64,000 bases of DNA from Pseudoalteromonas arctica A 37-1-2 (GCF_000238395.3 NZ_CP011025.1:2542001-2606000); one strand, 5' to 3'. Shown: positions 37,655-49,000, counted from the first letter of the stretch. The notes: generated by a model not told the origin, from the letters alone. Numbers and translations are program-made.

Positions 37655-38578
37655 TTAGTACTTATTTTTATGCGTCCACAAATGCAGTAATTCGCTCGCA
37701 ATGGTTGCTGCGGCAATAGCGGTAAGCTCACTTTGGTCGTACGAAGGTGATACTTCTACCACATCCATACCTACCATGTTTATGCCTTTTAGTGCACGCA
37801 GTACTTTAAGTACTTTATCTGACGTTAAACCACCGCACACAGGAGTGCCTGTACCAGGCGCAAACGCAGGGTCTAAACAATCTATATCAAACGTTAAGTA
37901 AACAGGTAGGTCACCTACTCGTTCAAGTATTTGCGCTGCAATATCATTTGCATGTAAATCGTTGGCTTGCATTGCATCAATCACAGCAAACTCATGTTTG
38001 CTTTGATCAAAGTCGGTACGAATACCTATTTGTATACTGTGCTCAACATCAATTAGCCCTTCCATTGGTGCATGATAAAACATAGTGCCGTGATCAAATC
38101 GCGAGCCGTTGCTATAGGTATCTGTGTGCGCATCAAAGTGCACTAACGCCATTTTGCCATGTATTTTTGCATGAGCGCGTAATAGCGGAAGCGTCACAAA
38201 GTGATCGCCCCCTAAACCTAATAGCGTTTTACCTTGGAGAAGTATTTGCTCAGCAGCCATTTCTAGTTGCGCAGTAAAATACTCAGGATCGCCAACGGGG
38301 TAAGTAAAGTCCCCTGCGTCTGCCACTTTTAAACGCTCAAATAACGGGAACGTCCACGGGTACTTAGTGTCTTCCCATGCTAAATGAACCGATGCACGAC
38401 GAATTGCATCAGGGCCTAAACGTGCACCAGGGCGACCCGATGTCGCTAAATCAAACGGTAAGCCTAAAACGACTACGTCAGCATCAATTGCATTAATATT
38501 TTGCACCATAGGACGACGTAAAAACGTCATCCCATTTGAGTACAATGAGTGATCTGCGTGACCAAACAATGTCGACAT
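37655..38578 (-). CDS. speB: Agmatinase (ureohydrolase)
   Basis: 307 residues with the binuclear manganese motifs [26 protein letters not shown] and [19 protein letters not shown]. It hydrolyses agmatine to putrescine and urea. It follows speA by 3 bases, so the two steps from arginine to putrescine are encoded together. Confidence 0.95.
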   Translation of the reverse strand: MSTLFGHADHSLYSNGMTFLRRPMVQNINAIDADVVVLGLPFDLATSGRPGARLGPDAIRRASVHLAWEDTKYPWTFPLFERLKVADAGDFTYPVGDPEYFTAQLEMAAEQILLQGKTLLGLGGDHFVTLPLLRAHAKIHGKMALVHFDAHTDTYSNGSRFDHGTMFYHAPMEGLIDVEHSIQIGIRTDFDQSKHEFAVIDAMQANDLHANDIAAQILERVGDLPVYLTFDIDCLDPAFAPGTGTPVCGGLTSDKVLKVLRALKGINMVGMDVVEVSPSYDQSELTAIAAATIASELLHLWTHKNKY

Positions 38579-38581
38579 TGC

Positions 38582-40495
38582 TTATAACTCTTCTAAATAA
38601 GTGTAGCCATCAAGGCCGCTTTGCAACTCGTCTAAAACGCTTTGCTGTTCGTGTTTTTCAATTTTAGTGCTTACTAACTGCTCGTATGATTGCTGAAAAC
38701 TTTCAACATCTAAATGTACATAGCGCATCATATCGGCAACAGTGTCACCTTGGTTTATCTCGGTAATACTTGCAACGCCTTGCTCATCCATATTAACAAT
38801 TGCGCTGTGCGTATCGCCAAACAAGTTATGCATGTCACCTAAAATTTCTTGATAAGCACCCACCAAGAAAAAGCCCATTAAATAAGGTTTATCAGCGCTA
38901 AACTCTGGTACAGGTAGTGTGCTTTCAATGCCTTGTCCATCTACGTAATGCTCAAGTGCACCGTCTGAATCACAGGTTATATCAAGTAATACAGCACGTT
39001 TTTTTGGTGCTTCAGTTAAGCCACTTAATGGCAATACCGGAAACACTTGATCAATGCCCCATGCATCTGGAAGCGATTGAAATAACGAAAAGTTTACAAA
39101 AAACTTATCGGCTAAACGTACGTTTAACTCGTCAATAATAGGACGATGAAAACGGTTTTTGTTATCCATGTGCTTGTTAAGTTCATAACAAATACGAATA
39201 TTAATTTGTTCAGCCCACGCACGCTGCGCTAAGTCTAATAAACCGAGTGCAAATTGGTTATGCGCTTCAGCTAAATCACCTTGGCTGTCGTGATAAATTT
39301 CAATTAATGCACGGTCATCCGTTAAATCAGTTAATTGTACAAACGATGCCCACATGTTTTTTAATAAAAGTGGTGCATCTGCCGCTGGCGCTACTAACTC
39401 TTCTGGCGTGTAACTTTCAGTACCAATAACATTAGAAATAAGCACAGCATGATGCGCTGTAAGCGCACGACCCGACTCAGAAATAATAGTCGGCATTGGT
39501 TGCTCATATTGCTTACATGTATCACCAATGGTGTACACAATGTTATTTGCATATTCAGCTAAGCTGTAATTCATAGAGTTATGCGACTGGCTACGTGTAC
39601 CGTCGTAATCAACAGCTAAACCACCACCTACATCAAGGCAATCAATTTCTGCGCCTAATTTACGTAGCTCACAGTAAAAACGCGCCGCTTCGCTTACACC
39701 TAAACGTACGTCACGAATGTTCGCCATTTGTGAGCCTAAGTGAAAATGTACTAGCTGAAGTAAATCAAGCTGGTTTGCGTCTTTTAAACGATTAACTACG
39801 TGTAAAACTTGCGATGCAGATAAACCAAATTTTGATTTTTCGCCGCCACTCGCTTGCCATTTACCTTTACCTTGCGACGCTAAACGTACACGAATACCAA
39901 TGCGTGGTTTTACGTTAAGCTCTTTTGCTTGGCTAAGCACCATGTCTAGCTCAGAAAGCTTTTCAAGTACGATATACACTTTATGACCTAGCTTTTCGCC
40001 AATAAGTGCTAAACGTACGTATTCTTTATCTTTGTAGCCATTACATACAATAACGGCGCTGGTTTTTTCAGCTAGTGCTAGTACTGTAAGTAGTTCAGGC
40101 TTGCTGCCTGCTTCTAAACCAAGTTGCTTTTTTTCTACTTGTGCTTGGCTTGCTACTATTTCCTCAACCACTTCACGTTGTTGGTTTACTTTTATTGGGT
40201 AAACTAATAGGTAGTCTTTAGGGTAACCATAGTTTTCAATCGCAGTATTAAATGCGCCGCATAAGCTGTGTACACGATGGTGTAAAATTTGCGGAAAACG
40301 AACTAAAGCAGGTAAGCTTAAACCTTTATCTTGTAGTTGCTTTGCGATATCAGTTAATGCAATGGTTTGCTCTGGGGCATGAGCCTTGGGCGCAACATAC
40401 ACATCACCTTGATCATTAATACCAAAAAAACCTTGGCTCCAATGACGAACATTGTAGCTCGTACGAGCTTGTTCTAGTGATGTTGTTTCTTTCAT
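38582..40495 (-). CDS. speA: Biosynthetic arginine decarboxylase
   Basis: 637 residues, PLP-dependent fold III enzyme. The PLP lysine lies in [18 protein letters not shown] (about 101), the glycine-rich phosphate site in [18 protein letters not shown], and the active-site cysteine in the region [15 protein letters not shown]. The length matches E. coli SpeA (658). It makes agmatine for SpeB. Confidence 0.96.
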   Translation of the reverse strand: MKETTSLEQARTSYNVRHWSQGFFGINDQGDVYVAPKAHAPEQTIALTDIAKQLQDKGLSLPALVRFPQILHHRVHSLCGAFNTAIENYGYPKDYLLVYPIKVNQQREVVEEIVASQAQVEKKQLGLEAGSKPELLTVLALAEKTSAVIVCNGYKDKEYVRLALIGEKLGHKVYIVLEKLSELDMVLSQAKELNVKPRIGIRVRLASQGKGKWQASGGEKSKFGLSASQVLHVVNRLKDANQLDLLQLVHFHLGSQMANIRDVRLGVSEAARFYCELRKLGAEIDCLDVGGGLAVDYDGTRSQSHNSMNYSLAEYANNIVYTIGDTCKQYEQPMPTIISESGRALTAHHAVLISNVIGTESYTPEELVAPAADAPLLLKNMWASFVQLTDLTDDRALIEIYHDSQGDLAEAHNQFALGLLDLAQRAWAEQINIRICYELNKHMDNKNRFHRPIIDELNVRLADKFFVNFSLFQSLPDAWGIDQVFPVLPLSGLTEAPKKRAVLLDITCDSDGALEHYVDGQGIESTLPVPEFSADKPYLMGFFLVGAYQEILGDMHNLFGDTHSAIVNMDEQGVASITEINQGDTVADMMRYVHLDVESFQQSYEQLVSTKIEKHEQQSVLDELQSGLDGYTYLEEL

Positions 40496-41043
40496 TTATC
40501 TTTCTCTTTTATTTAATTAATGCCGACTCGGCTAGTGCCGCGCATTAAAAGAAAAATAGAGATTTAAGTCCAACAAGTATTTTTACTCGTAACGAGTGAT
40601 TTTTAATGTTGATAAAACAACCAATCACGTATTGCTCGCTAGCGTATATAAAATAGGACTTTGATGATTATTAAAGATAAGAAAAGTTGTAAAAAATGGC
40701 TGTTTTTAAATGACTCATTATAAATTTTATTAGCAAAAATGAGTTAGCTCATTCACTAAAATTAATCTGAGTTACTTTGTTTATAGAATTTACTTTTGAT
40801 GGATTAGAGCAAGGCGCTCTCAACGCCTCAAATTACTGCTATTTAGCCAACGTGTTGTGTTTAAGTAATACCTATGTATTTTTAAATTGAATATAATTTG
40901 CGCTTCTAAAACGCTCAGCATAACATCCACCAGCTTCAATAGTTGCTTGGCACATATGTAGCGTTAGGTACTACCTGTCGTACTGAAGTTGTTATATTTT
41001 ATTGGCAGTTTGAAAATAATCGAGGTAGGGCTTTAAATAGCAC
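40496..41043. other. speA leader region and spacer, no gene seen
   Basis: 548 bp, AT-rich. The only open frame (near 40943) has no ribosome site or recognisable product. Short inverted repeats such as ATGACTCAT ... ATGAGTTA occur at about 40710-40750. Confidence 0.5.
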
Positions 41044-41145
41044 TAGGGCGTGTTTATCTTTGGAGGTAGAAATTGCAGCTGTGCATTTAGTTTTTAGCCA
41101 AGGCAGGGCCTATATGTGGTTCCCCCTATAAATAGGCGCTTTTTA
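41044..41145. repeat. Diverged copy of palindromic repeat family B
   Basis: TAGGGCGTGTTTATCTTTGG, AGCCAAGGCAGGGCCTATA and the CCCCTATAAATAGGCG core match the 18165-18331 element in order. The right inverted end is missing. Confidence 0.6.
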
Positions 41146-41164
41146 TTTATTGGGTATGAGCCAG

Positions 41165-41497
41165 CTATGCACTTTTTGGTGCGAACATAATTATTGCCAT
41201 ACCTAGCAGTGCAACTAAACCACCGATAATATCCCACATAGTAAGCTTTACGCCATCAACAACCCATAACCATAATAGCGCAACGCAAATATATACGCCG
41301 CCATAAGCTGCATACACGCGCCCTGCTGCAGTAGGATGTAAAGATAGCAACCATGCAAATAGTGCCAAACTTAAAGCCGCAGGAATTAAAAGTAAAATAC
41401 TTTTATCTTGCTTAAGCCAAAGGTAAGGCAAATAACAACCCACTATTTCTGCTAAGGCTGTAATAGTAAAAAGTGCGATTGTTTTTAGTTCAAACAT
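41165..41497 (-). CDS. ynfA: YnfA/UPF0060 small membrane protein
   Basis: 110 residues from the ATG at 41497 ([20 protein letters not shown]), preferred because GTGGAG precedes it; an upstream in-frame ATG would add nine residues. Four membrane helices and [24 protein letters not shown] are diagnostic of UPF0060. It resembles small multidrug transporters in topology. Function is unproven. Confidence 0.9.
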   Translation of the reverse strand: MFELKTIALFTITALAEIVGCYLPYLWLKQDKSILLLIPAALSLALFAWLLSLHPTAAGRVYAAYGGVYICVALLWLWVVDGVKLTMWDIIGGLVALLGMAIIMFAPKSA

Positions 41498-41574
41498 AAT
41501 GCTCCACGCTAAGATAACAAGCATAACAATCTATATAAATTGTTATGCTTAGTATTTGTTATGAATCTGCGTTG

Positions 41575-42444
41575 TTATTCGCTAAGCGCCATAGTGGCAA
41601 GCTTCATTGTGCTTTCAAACGACTTAGTGCCCGCTATAAATAAGCCATTGTGACAGAACACAGCGTCATCAATACCGGTTTCATCTACAAACGCTTGATC
41701 AGATAAACCTGACCATGCTTTAGGAAGCGGTTTTCTATCTTCAAACGAGCCAGGCTCAACGGGTACTGTTTGTAATATCCATTGCCCAGAATGCGATGGG
41801 TAAACCATGTATAGCGCATCGCTTGATAAAATATGCACTGTTTTTTTCCACGGTGTGTATTTTTTAAGCACTATAACTCTGGCATCTTCTGCATTTTCGA
41901 TTGCTTTAGCAACGATCGCCTTTGCATTTACACTACCGTGAGCTGAGGCGATAAAACGAATGAGCATGCGAGCTGCAAATTCAACAGCTTCATCAAAACA
42001 GGTATCAAAGTTACTCTCTTCTTCCCACGTAGGGTTAAACATTGAGATTGTTTGGCTCAAGCTTATTCCTTTTGATACGCCTTCAACATGACCACAATCA
42101 ATGGCATCAATGGTTGAAACTAAGCCTGAATCCACTCTATCAGCCACGGCTTGGTTATCATCACACAGCGCTAAGCCGTATTTTTTCCACACTAAACCAA
42201 ATGATGAAAAAGGAATGCCATTTTCTCGCTCGCCTGCACCACCGCGTTGGTGATGATCAAAGCGATTAGTTTCAGGATCGTATTCGCCACCTACATCAAT
42301 TACAAAGTCGGCACTCTCTATAAGCGCTTTATCGCGAGTACGTACCAGTTTAAACGTTGGCAAAACATGTTTAAGTACCGCAATACTAAAAACGTCATCT
42401 GCATGAAAATTACCATTGTGGGTTACTACTGTTATTTCGCTCAT
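41575..42444 (-). CDS. MYG1/UPF0160-family metal-dependent hydrolase
   Basis: 289 residues with the N-terminal motif THNGNFHADDVFSIAVL, the DHH-type motif RFDHHQRGGAG and C-terminal WSGLSDQAFVDETGI. Eukaryotic MYG1 is a 3'-5' RNA exonuclease of the DHH fold; the role of bacterial members is not settled. Confidence 0.88.
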   Translation of the reverse strand: MSEITVVTHNGNFHADDVFSIAVLKHVLPTFKLVRTRDKALIESADFVIDVGGEYDPETNRFDHHQRGGAGERENGIPFSSFGLVWKKYGLALCDDNQAVADRVDSGLVSTIDAIDCGHVEGVSKGISLSQTISMFNPTWEEESNFDTCFDEAVEFAARMLIRFIASAHGSVNAKAIVAKAIENAEDARVIVLKKYTPWKKTVHILSSDALYMVYPSHSGQWILQTVPVEPGSFEDRKPLPKAWSGLSDQAFVDETGIDDAVFCHNGLFIAGTKSFESTMKLATMALSE

Positions 42445-42637
42445 TTGTTTATTGCTACTTTTAGAAAAGATAAAAATTCTCGCTTTGTAAGTTAGTCACT
42501 AATTATCGAGGCAGATTTTATACGAAGACAGGTGTTAAAAACAGTGAAGTATTTTTTGCATCACTATAAAAGCTGCTTTTATAGTTAATAGTTTGAGTAT
42601 GACTTTTATTACAAGGTAATAATGAGGCCAGATATTT

Positions 42638-42666
42638 ACGACATATTAAGCTTTAACATGTCGTAG
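42638..42666 (-). terminator. Possible hairpin after the GNAT gene
   Basis: CGACAT ... ATGTCG with an internal AAGCTT palindrome, 12 bp beyond the GNAT stop; no good T-run, so weak. Confidence 0.35.
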
Positions 42667-42677
42667 CGTTAATAAGC

Positions 42678-43154
42678 TTATTGGCTAAGCCCTAACTCCA
42701 TAAATACACTTTGTGGATTATCTACATATGAGCCAAAACTGCTACAGCGTTTAAAGCCTAAATTTTCATATAAATTGATTGATTTTATTTGTTTTGGACC
42801 TGTTTCTAAACGTATTAACGGGATTTGCTTTTCGCCAGCTTGATGTAATAAAATCTGCATAATGCGTCTTGATAGCCCTTTACCACGATGACTTGGTTTT
42901 ACATATAAACGTCTTATTTCGCCATAAGGCTGAGTATCAAATTTCTCTACAATCGCACCACAGGCAATAATACCTTCATCAGTTTTTAAACCAATAGCAT
43001 ACACATTAGGTAAGGTTAATTCGTTTAACTCCAGAGACTGCGCTGTAGCAACAGGGTATAAAGAATTTATAAGTCGGTCTATATCGTCAAATACATTTAC
43101 TACATCGGGATCATTAGGGTTCAAATCGACTAACTGCATAAAGCTTCCATTCAT
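42678..43154 (-). CDS. GNAT-family N-acetyltransferase
   Basis: 158 residues. The acetyl-CoA site is RRLYVKPSHRGKGLSRRIMQ, followed by IRLETGPKQIKSINLYENLGFKR, the usual GNAT motif B. An internal ATG six codons in (MQLVDLN) is an alternative start. The substrate cannot be told. Confidence 0.88.
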   Translation of the reverse strand: MNGSFMQLVDLNPNDPDVVNVFDDIDRLINSLYPVATAQSLELNELTLPNVYAIGLKTDEGIIACGAIVEKFDTQPYGEIRRLYVKPSHRGKGLSRRIMQILLHQAGEKQIPLIRLETGPKQIKSINLYENLGFKRCSSFGSYVDNPQSVFMELGLSQ

Positions 43155-43368
43155 TGTTATAAGTTTATTAAGCTTTAAATAATATATTCAAGCGGGCATA
43201 GCTTAGCATTGTTTAACCAAAAAATCTTTAGTCCTTATTTAGCATATAGTTTGGGGAATTTTAGCAGCTAGAAAAAGTAAAATGACTTTGCATATGGGGA
43301 GTTTTTGTTAGGTTATTACCAATTAGTAAATATTGGCCTTTAGGTAATTAAGCTCTAAGAGCATTTCG

Positions 43369-43440
43369 TACCAATTTGCTCAATTAAATGATCTATTTTG
43401 AGATAAGAAAATCGTGTCGATAACAAGGCAGAATTTTTTA
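43369..43440. repeat. Left-half fragment of the family A repeat
   Basis: TACCAATTTGCTCAATTAAA, AGATAAGAAAA and GATAACAAGGCAGAATT follow the left half of the element at 6770. The rest of 43155-43482 is AT-rich with nothing recognisable. Confidence 0.5.
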
Positions 43441-43482
43441 ACACAGTTACCACCAGATTTAATCCCTCTAATTGATTAAGTA

Positions 43483-45741
43483 TTATTGCGGATTGCTATT
43501 AGCACTATGCCATTTTAAATAACGTTCTTTATCCATCGGCTTTGCAACTAAGTAGCCTTGCATAGTGTCAATATTCATTTTTTTAAGTAAGTCATACTGC
43601 TCTGTTGTTTCTACGCCTTCTGCAACAACCACTAAGTTTAAGCTTTTTCCTAAACTGATAATTGTTTGCGCGATATTAAAACCAATCTCATTATCTAAAA
43701 TTTTATCAATAAAGCTTTTATCTATTTTTAATTCTTTAACAGGAAACGCACTTAAGTAAGCTAAGCAAGAGTATCCAGTTCCAAAATCGTCAATCGAAAA
43801 TAAAAAGCCAGCCGCAATGAGCTCTTTCATTTGCCTAATTGTATAATCTATATCACTAGAGAGCATTGACTCGGTTATTTCTAACTTAATTTGTGATGCT
43901 CGAATATCAAATTCATTGATAGTGTTGAACAGCTCACCTTTTAAATTTGATGAATTGAACTGACTTTGACTAATATTAATTGAAACACTAAACGAGTCGT
44001 CAATGATAGCGCTTGCTTTAAGCTCGTTAATTAAAATACATATATCATGCAAAACAATATTTTGTAGTTTTTGAATAAGTCCGTATTGCTCTGCAATAGG
44101 TATGAATTCGTTTGCTGTTATCAGCCCTCTTTGAGGATGGTTCCACCTAATAAGTGCTTCAGCACCAACAACATCACCCTGCGTATTAACTTGTGGCTGA
44201 AAGTAAGCACAAAACTCATTAGACGCAATTGCTCTCACTATGTCGGTTTCTAGCTCTGTTTGCTTTTCAAGTAGTGTTTGCAAGGCTGGGTCGTAAAAGC
44301 TGCTGCTATTACCCCCTTTATTTTTAGAACAATACATAGCAGTATCTGCAAATTTTAATATATTGTCAGCCTGTGCGTTTACGCTATCAATTAGGCAAAT
44401 ACCGATGCTACAGCTTACTTGAAATGCAAGGTTGCCCACTTCAAACTTATCATGAAAAGCTCTTTGAATTTCTTTAGCAACGGCTTTACATTCTAGAATT
44501 GCCTGCTTTGTATTTTGCCCTATGTGTTTAAGCAAAATAATAAATTCATCACCACCCGCTCTGGCCAGTGTATCTGAGCCTTTTATTATTGCGCTTAACC
44601 TTTTTGATAATTCCACAAGTACTTCATCACCCTCACTGTGCCCAAGTGAATCATTAATACGCTTAAAGTTATCTAGGTCTAAAAATAATAATGCCCCTAT
44701 ATTTTTGTTACGCTTAACACTCTCTACACATCGGCTTAACTTGTCGCTAAGCATCCTTCTATTTGGAAGATTCGTTAATGGATCGTAAAATGCGAGCTTA
44801 TGAACTTCTTGCTCAGCCTTTTTCTTTATTGAAATATCTCTGGCCATCCACACTACATGTCTTTTTGTAGGACTACTGGGATTGTAATGATCTAGAGCGG
44901 CAGCTCGTCCCTCAAAAACTATGCCCCCTTTGGGAACATTTAATTCATATTCAAATATTTGCATCTCGTTAGTCGAGAGTGTTGTTTCGATGACATCCAT
45001 TATCATCTGCGCATCTTTTTGAGGAAGTAGGTCTTTAACATTTTCGCCAATAAGATCCGTGGTCGAATCAAGCAGTAACTCATTAGAGGTACCATAAACA
45101 TCGGTATATGTGCCATCCTCACTTAAAATGAGGATGAGATCGGGCATTACTTTGGTGAAGGCTTTAAATTTTTCATTACTGTGCTGTAAATGAAAGACAA
45201 GCTGTTTTGCCTTCTCAAATTCGTTACTTTTCTCAAGAGCAATACTTGAAAAGTGTACAAAAAAATCTATTAGTTCTAAATCTTGCTCTGATGGGGCTTT
45301 AGGGGTGCTGTGATAAATAGCAAAGGTGCCTAACAAATCAGCTTGAGTTGAAAAAATAGGTGTTGACCAACATGACTTAAGATCAAACTTTAGCGCTAAA
45401 TCTTTAAAGTCCTCCCAAAGCGGTGAGGTTTCAATATTTTCTACAATTGTGCGCGATTTCGAAAATGCTGCAGTACCACATGAACCTACTTTTGGCCCTA
45501 TGTGAACTCCATTAAGCAAACTACAGTACTCTGGGTGAATATTAGGGGCTGCGCAATGAAAAAGCTGATCGCCTTTAACTGATAAAATAGAACACCTAGC
45601 AGACTCATCATTAATAATCTGCTCTATTGATAAACAAATTTCAGTAAGCACCTCATTTAAAGGTACCCCTAATGCAATTTTAGATAAAATGCCTTGCTGG
45701 TGAGATAATAACTTTTTTAACCTATCCGTACCCATTTTCAC
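43483..45741 (-). CDS. GAF-PAS-GGDEF-EAL c-di-GMP turnover protein
   Basis: 752 residues: a GAF domain (about 15-165), a PAS domain (about 190-310), GGDEF (about 320-480, with ARAGGDEFIILL) and EAL (about 495-745, with GAEALIRWNHP and the downstream IDDFGTGYSCL). Both catalytic signatures look intact. The allosteric I-site position reads KGSD rather than RxxD, so product inhibition may be lost. No signal peptide or membrane helix, so it is cytosolic. It lies alone between a repeat fragment and the rearranged cysZ region. Confidence 0.93.
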   Translation of the reverse strand: MKMGTDRLKKLLSHQQGILSKIALGVPLNEVLTEICLSIEQIINDESARCSILSVKGDQLFHCAAPNIHPEYCSLLNGVHIGPKVGSCGTAAFSKSRTIVENIETSPLWEDFKDLALKFDLKSCWSTPIFSTQADLLGTFAIYHSTPKAPSEQDLELIDFFVHFSSIALEKSNEFEKAKQLVFHLQHSNEKFKAFTKVMPDLILILSEDGTYTDVYGTSNELLLDSTTDLIGENVKDLLPQKDAQMIMDVIETTLSTNEMQIFEYELNVPKGGIVFEGRAAALDHYNPSSPTKRHVVWMARDISIKKKAEQEVHKLAFYDPLTNLPNRRMLSDKLSRCVESVKRNKNIGALLFLDLDNFKRINDSLGHSEGDEVLVELSKRLSAIIKGSDTLARAGGDEFIILLKHIGQNTKQAILECKAVAKEIQRAFHDKFEVGNLAFQVSCSIGICLIDSVNAQADNILKFADTAMYCSKNKGGNSSSFYDPALQTLLEKQTELETDIVRAIASNEFCAYFQPQVNTQGDVVGAEALIRWNHPQRGLITANEFIPIAEQYGLIQKLQNIVLHDICILINELKASAIIDDSFSVSINISQSQFNSSNLKGELFNTINEFDIRASQIKLEITESMLSSDIDYTIRQMKELIAAGFLFSIDDFGTGYSCLAYLSAFPVKELKIDKSFIDKILDNEIGFNIAQTIISLGKSLNLVVVAEGVETTEQYDLLKKMNIDTMQGYLVAKPMDKERYLKWHSANSNPQ

Positions 45742-46028
45742 TTGCTCGCATTATTTATACATATTGATACAACAAAAAGCCTCTGGCAGATGCTTTTTTC
45801 TACGTAGTAAAGTTCAGTATAGTCATGATTAGTAAGTTCATTCTTTTATTAATAAAAAACTAACCGGGTCTACATTGATTAATCATAATTGCATATTACT
45901 AAACACCTGTAGTTACTATATAACCAAAACCGCAACATTAAAGCTAACACTTTGTTACTTAAAGTTACTGTTCAAAATTACTCAGCTATTTATACTGTCA
46001 CTAATGGTGAATATTTTTTGAGGTTACA

Positions 46029-46683
46029 GTGCAGATCACACAAGGTATGGAATATTTTTTTTCAGGATTTAAATTAATTAGCCAAAAAGGGTTAAAGCGT
46101 TTTGTACTTACCCCGCTTTTAATTAATATTTTGCTATTTGGTAGCTCGTTGTTTTTTATCTTACTGGTTAAGCGACTGTTTTAGCTACACAAATAATATA
46201 CTATCCGGGTAATTAAGCTGGTTTGAGTGGTTAATGTGGCCAATCGCAGTTTGGTCGTATTATTTGGCTACAGCATGCTATTTACTATAATCACTAATTT
46301 TATTGCAGCCCCATTCAATGCTTTATTTAACGGGCCAAAAAATTAGCGATGACGGCTTTTCTGAATTAGTTAAAGATGTACCTGGAATGCTTGCCCGTGA
46401 GTGAACAAAGCTGTGCTACTCCCCTCTATGCACTATTGGCTTTTTTATATTACTTTGGGTTTTGCCGGTCATTGGCCAAGTATTATGGGGTTTATTTACG
46501 TGTTGGATGCGTGCGGTGCAATACAAAGACTATGCATTTGATAACCACAAAATTGACTTTAAGCAGATGAAAGACGATTTAAAAGCTAAGTAAGGTTTAT
46601 CGTACGGATTTGGTTTTGCTGTTATGTTATTAACCGCTATACCATTTATAAACTTAATCGTTATGCCTCTTTGCTATGTGATT
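46029..46683 (+). pseudogene. Decayed duplicate of cysZ
   Basis: It aligns almost base for base with the intact cysZ at 52543-53271, including about 90 bp of upstream sequence. Disabling changes include a frame-breaking deletion near 46165, loss of about 24 bp where the intact gene has the segment encoding LSEKVEL, a TGG to TGA change (CGTGAGTGAACAAAG, about 46400) and a CAA to TAA change (AAGTAAGG, about 46590). Homology stops at about 46675, where the sequence runs in frame into a TauE/SafE fragment. Confidence 0.92.
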
Positions 46684-46932
46684 ATGCTCACCGAGCCTTT
46701 AATTTTAATCCTTGCTTTAACCCTTATTGCTGGTGCTGCTGCACTGCAAAGTTTACTTGGTTTTGGCTTCGGGGTTATTGCTACACCAATTTTAGTATTG
46801 ATTGATCCTGCTTTTATACCCGCCCCTATTTTGCTTCTAGGACTAGGCTTATCGCTATTAAGTGCACTAAATAATAAAAAGAACATACAGATTAGTCGTA
46901 TTAGCATTACTTTATGCGGGCGTTTTAGGTAG
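46684..46932 (+). pseudogene. N-terminal fragment of a TauE/SafE-type transporter
   Basis: About 82 codons reading MLTEPLILILALTLIAG, LQSLLGFGFGVIATPILVL and LLLGLGLSLLSALNNKKN, which matches the start of sulfite-exporter (TauE/SafE) proteins, normally about 250 residues. It ends in a premature TAG. It is in frame with the end of the cysZ pseudogene, so an earlier deletion joined the two. Confidence 0.75.
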
Positions 46933-47024
46933 ACGTTACCCTAGCTATAGCAGCGGTGTAACCAACTTAATAACCACTGATGACAAGCAAGCGTTAACCA
47001 TTATTTGTTGTTCAAGGGTCGATT

Positions 47025-47190
47025 TAATACCAATCTGCTTATATACGGCGTCTATTTAACGTTAAGAAAATTACGTTAGAACTAGGCAAAAATTTTTGTA
47101 TCTAGTTATTCTAAATAAAAAATTTTTAACAACGTTATAGTGCAATTTAATTCGTTAAATTGATCAAATATTTATGCAGGTTGGTATAAC
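47025..47190. repeat. MITE-like dispersed repeat, family A
   Basis: 166 bp with inverted ends TTAATACCAATCTGC / GCAGGTTGGTATAA, nearly identical to 16190-16353. It lies between gene remnants in the rearranged region. Confidence 0.8.
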
Positions 47191-47380
47191 TACCTCACTT
47201 CAAAGTGATAACAGTTATATGATTAGCGCTGAAAAAATTGAAAAAAACAAAAATCACTCAGTTAATCATGAGATCGGAATTGACGAAGATATTTGGCTAA
47301 AAATAAATTATCTCGGTGTGGGGGTCTTGGTAGAAAACCCCGACCACTCTAGACTCGATGCAGGGGGCGCTAACCTATAA
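47191..47380 (+). pseudogene. Remnant open frame of unknown origin
   Basis: An open frame entering from the repeat encodes about 62 residues (SLQSDNSYMISAEKIEKN ... WLKINYLGVGVLVENP). Its only ATG lies inside the repeat and there is no ribosome site. It is probably the 3' end of a gene whose front was lost or displaced by the repeat. I do not recognise it. Confidence 0.4.
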
Positions 47381-47422
47381 ATAAGATTGATTACCTCACG
47401 TTGGGCAATCAATCCTTTATTT
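47379..47422. terminator. Terminator after the BCCT gene
   Basis: AAATAAGATTGATT / AATCAATCCTTTATTT, a stem with A/T tracts on both sides, 18 bp beyond the BCCT stop. Confidence 0.75.
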
Positions 47423-47440
47423 AGCTTTAATACCTATTGC

Positions 47441-49000
47441 TTATAAACCTTGCTCAGTAGCCATTTTTTTCGCAATTTGTGGGGCAGTCCAAAGTGATGG
47501 TAACAACACAAATGATACAGGTACTGCGGTTACTACAATAAACGACTGCAGTGCAGAAATACCACCTGAACCTATCGAAATTAATATTGCTGCCATGACC
47601 CCCATCATAATGCCCCAAAACACTCTAACGGGTGTTTGCGGATGATCGTTACCCGTCATTACCATAGATACAGAGTAGGTCATGGAGTCACCCGTGGTTG
47701 CTACAAATATTGTGGTTAAAATTAAAAACAACACCGATATAACAAAGCCCATAGGCAGCTGCTCAGTAATGGCCAACAGTGCAGCGGGTAAATTTAAGCC
47801 CGCAAAGGGTTCTGAAATAACACCCGGGTTTGCTAACTCAAAAAATATACCTGAACCACCCACTATCGTAAACCAAAAACAAGTAATAACAGGAGCAATT
47901 ATTGAGATAAGCGTGATCATTTCACGAATAGTACGGCCGCGTGAAATTCGTGCAACAAACATAGCCATTAAAGGTCCATAACCTAGAAACCAGCCCCAAA
48001 AGAATACCGTCCACCAGTCTAACCAGGCGGTATCGGCACGAAACGTGGCCATAGGAATAAAGTTATTAATATAAAGCCCAAACGAATGAATATAGCTATC
48101 AAAAATAAAAGCTGTAGGCCCCATCAGCAAAATAAACAGCATTAACGCTACGGCTAAAATTACATTAAAGCGACTGAGTAATTGAATTCCTTTAGTGACG
48201 CCACTTACAGCAGATAGAGTATAAATTGCAATTAAACCAAATAAAATAGCCACTTGAGTGGTGTAAGTATCTGGAATACCAAATAGCTTTTCTAAACCAA
48301 AACTTACTTGCAACCCTAAAAAACCAATAGGGCCTACCGTGCCTGCTACTACAGCTATAACACAACACGAATCGACAATAGCACCAAATGCGCCTTTCAT
48401 TACGCGCTCACCAAATACCGGATACAACAAAGTACGTGGCTTAAGCGGTAAACCTTTTTCATAATGTAAATGCATATAAACTATGCCTGTAAGGCTGCCT
48501 AAAATAGCCCAGGCTAAAAACCCCCAATGCATAAAGCTTTGCGCTAAAGCATTAAATGCAGCCTCTTTAATCCCTGACTCACCACCAAAAATTGGCGGCG
48601 GCGAAATAAAATGCGCCATGGGCTCAGCAGCAGCCCAAAACACCCCACCACCAGCAAGGAGTGTACACATAATAATGCTGATCCACTTAAAGGTGTTAAT
48701 CTCTGGCTTTTTTAAACCACCTAATACCACTTTTCCGGTACGTCCAAAGGCTAAAAACAACCCAATTATAAAGGTCGAAAGCAATAATATTTGCCAAAAG
48801 GCACCAAACGTCTTAGTAGAAAAAGCAAAGGCGGTATTGATCCAACTCGACATCAAATCAATATCATAAAGTGCTAGCACAGCAAATAGCACAAGAATGC
48901 CACCACTGATTAAAAATACCGGTATATCTACCCCTGCCAAATACTTTATTGTAGATGAATGCTCATCCTCATGTTGTTTTGTTACTCCAGTAGTGCTCAT
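47441..49000 (-). CDS. BCCT-family transporter (betaine/choline/carnitine type)
   Basis: 519 residues with 12 membrane helices. The substrate-helix signature WWTVFFWGWFLGYGPLMAMF and the following ARISRGRTIREMI are diagnostic, and GGGVFWAAAEPMAHF matches the first aromatic-box region. It would take up a trimethylammonium osmolyte or a related compound using a Na+ or H+ gradient. The substrate is not determinable here; salt adaptation in a marine bacterium is a fair guess. Confidence 0.93.
   Translation of the reverse strand: MSTTGVTKQHEDEHSSTIKYLAGVDIPVFLISGGILVLFAVLALYDIDLMSSWINTAFAFSTKTFGAFWQILLLSTFIIGLFLAFGRTGKVVLGGLKKPEINTFKWISIIMCTLLAGGGVFWAAAEPMAHFISPPPIFGGESGIKEAAFNALAQSFMHWGFLAWAILGSLTGIVYMHLHYEKGLPLKPRTLLYPVFGERVMKGAFGAIVDSCCVIAVVAGTVGPIGFLGLQVSFGLEKLFGIPDTYTTQVAILFGLIAIYTLSAVSGVTKGIQLLSRFNVILAVALMLFILLMGPTAFIFDSYIHSFGLYINNFIPMATFRADTAWLDWWTVFFWGWFLGYGPLMAMFVARISRGRTIREMITLISIIAPVITCFWFTIVGGSGIFFELANPGVISEPFAGLNLPAALLAITEQLPMGFVISVLFLILTTIFVATTGDSMTYSVSMVMTGNDHPQTPVRVFWGIMMGVMAAILISIGSGGISALQSFIVVTAVPVSFVLLPSLWTAPQIAKKMATEQGL

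Noticed and set aside
40943..41131. 62-residue open frame near ynfA
   Set aside because: It runs into a decayed family B repeat and has no ribosome site.
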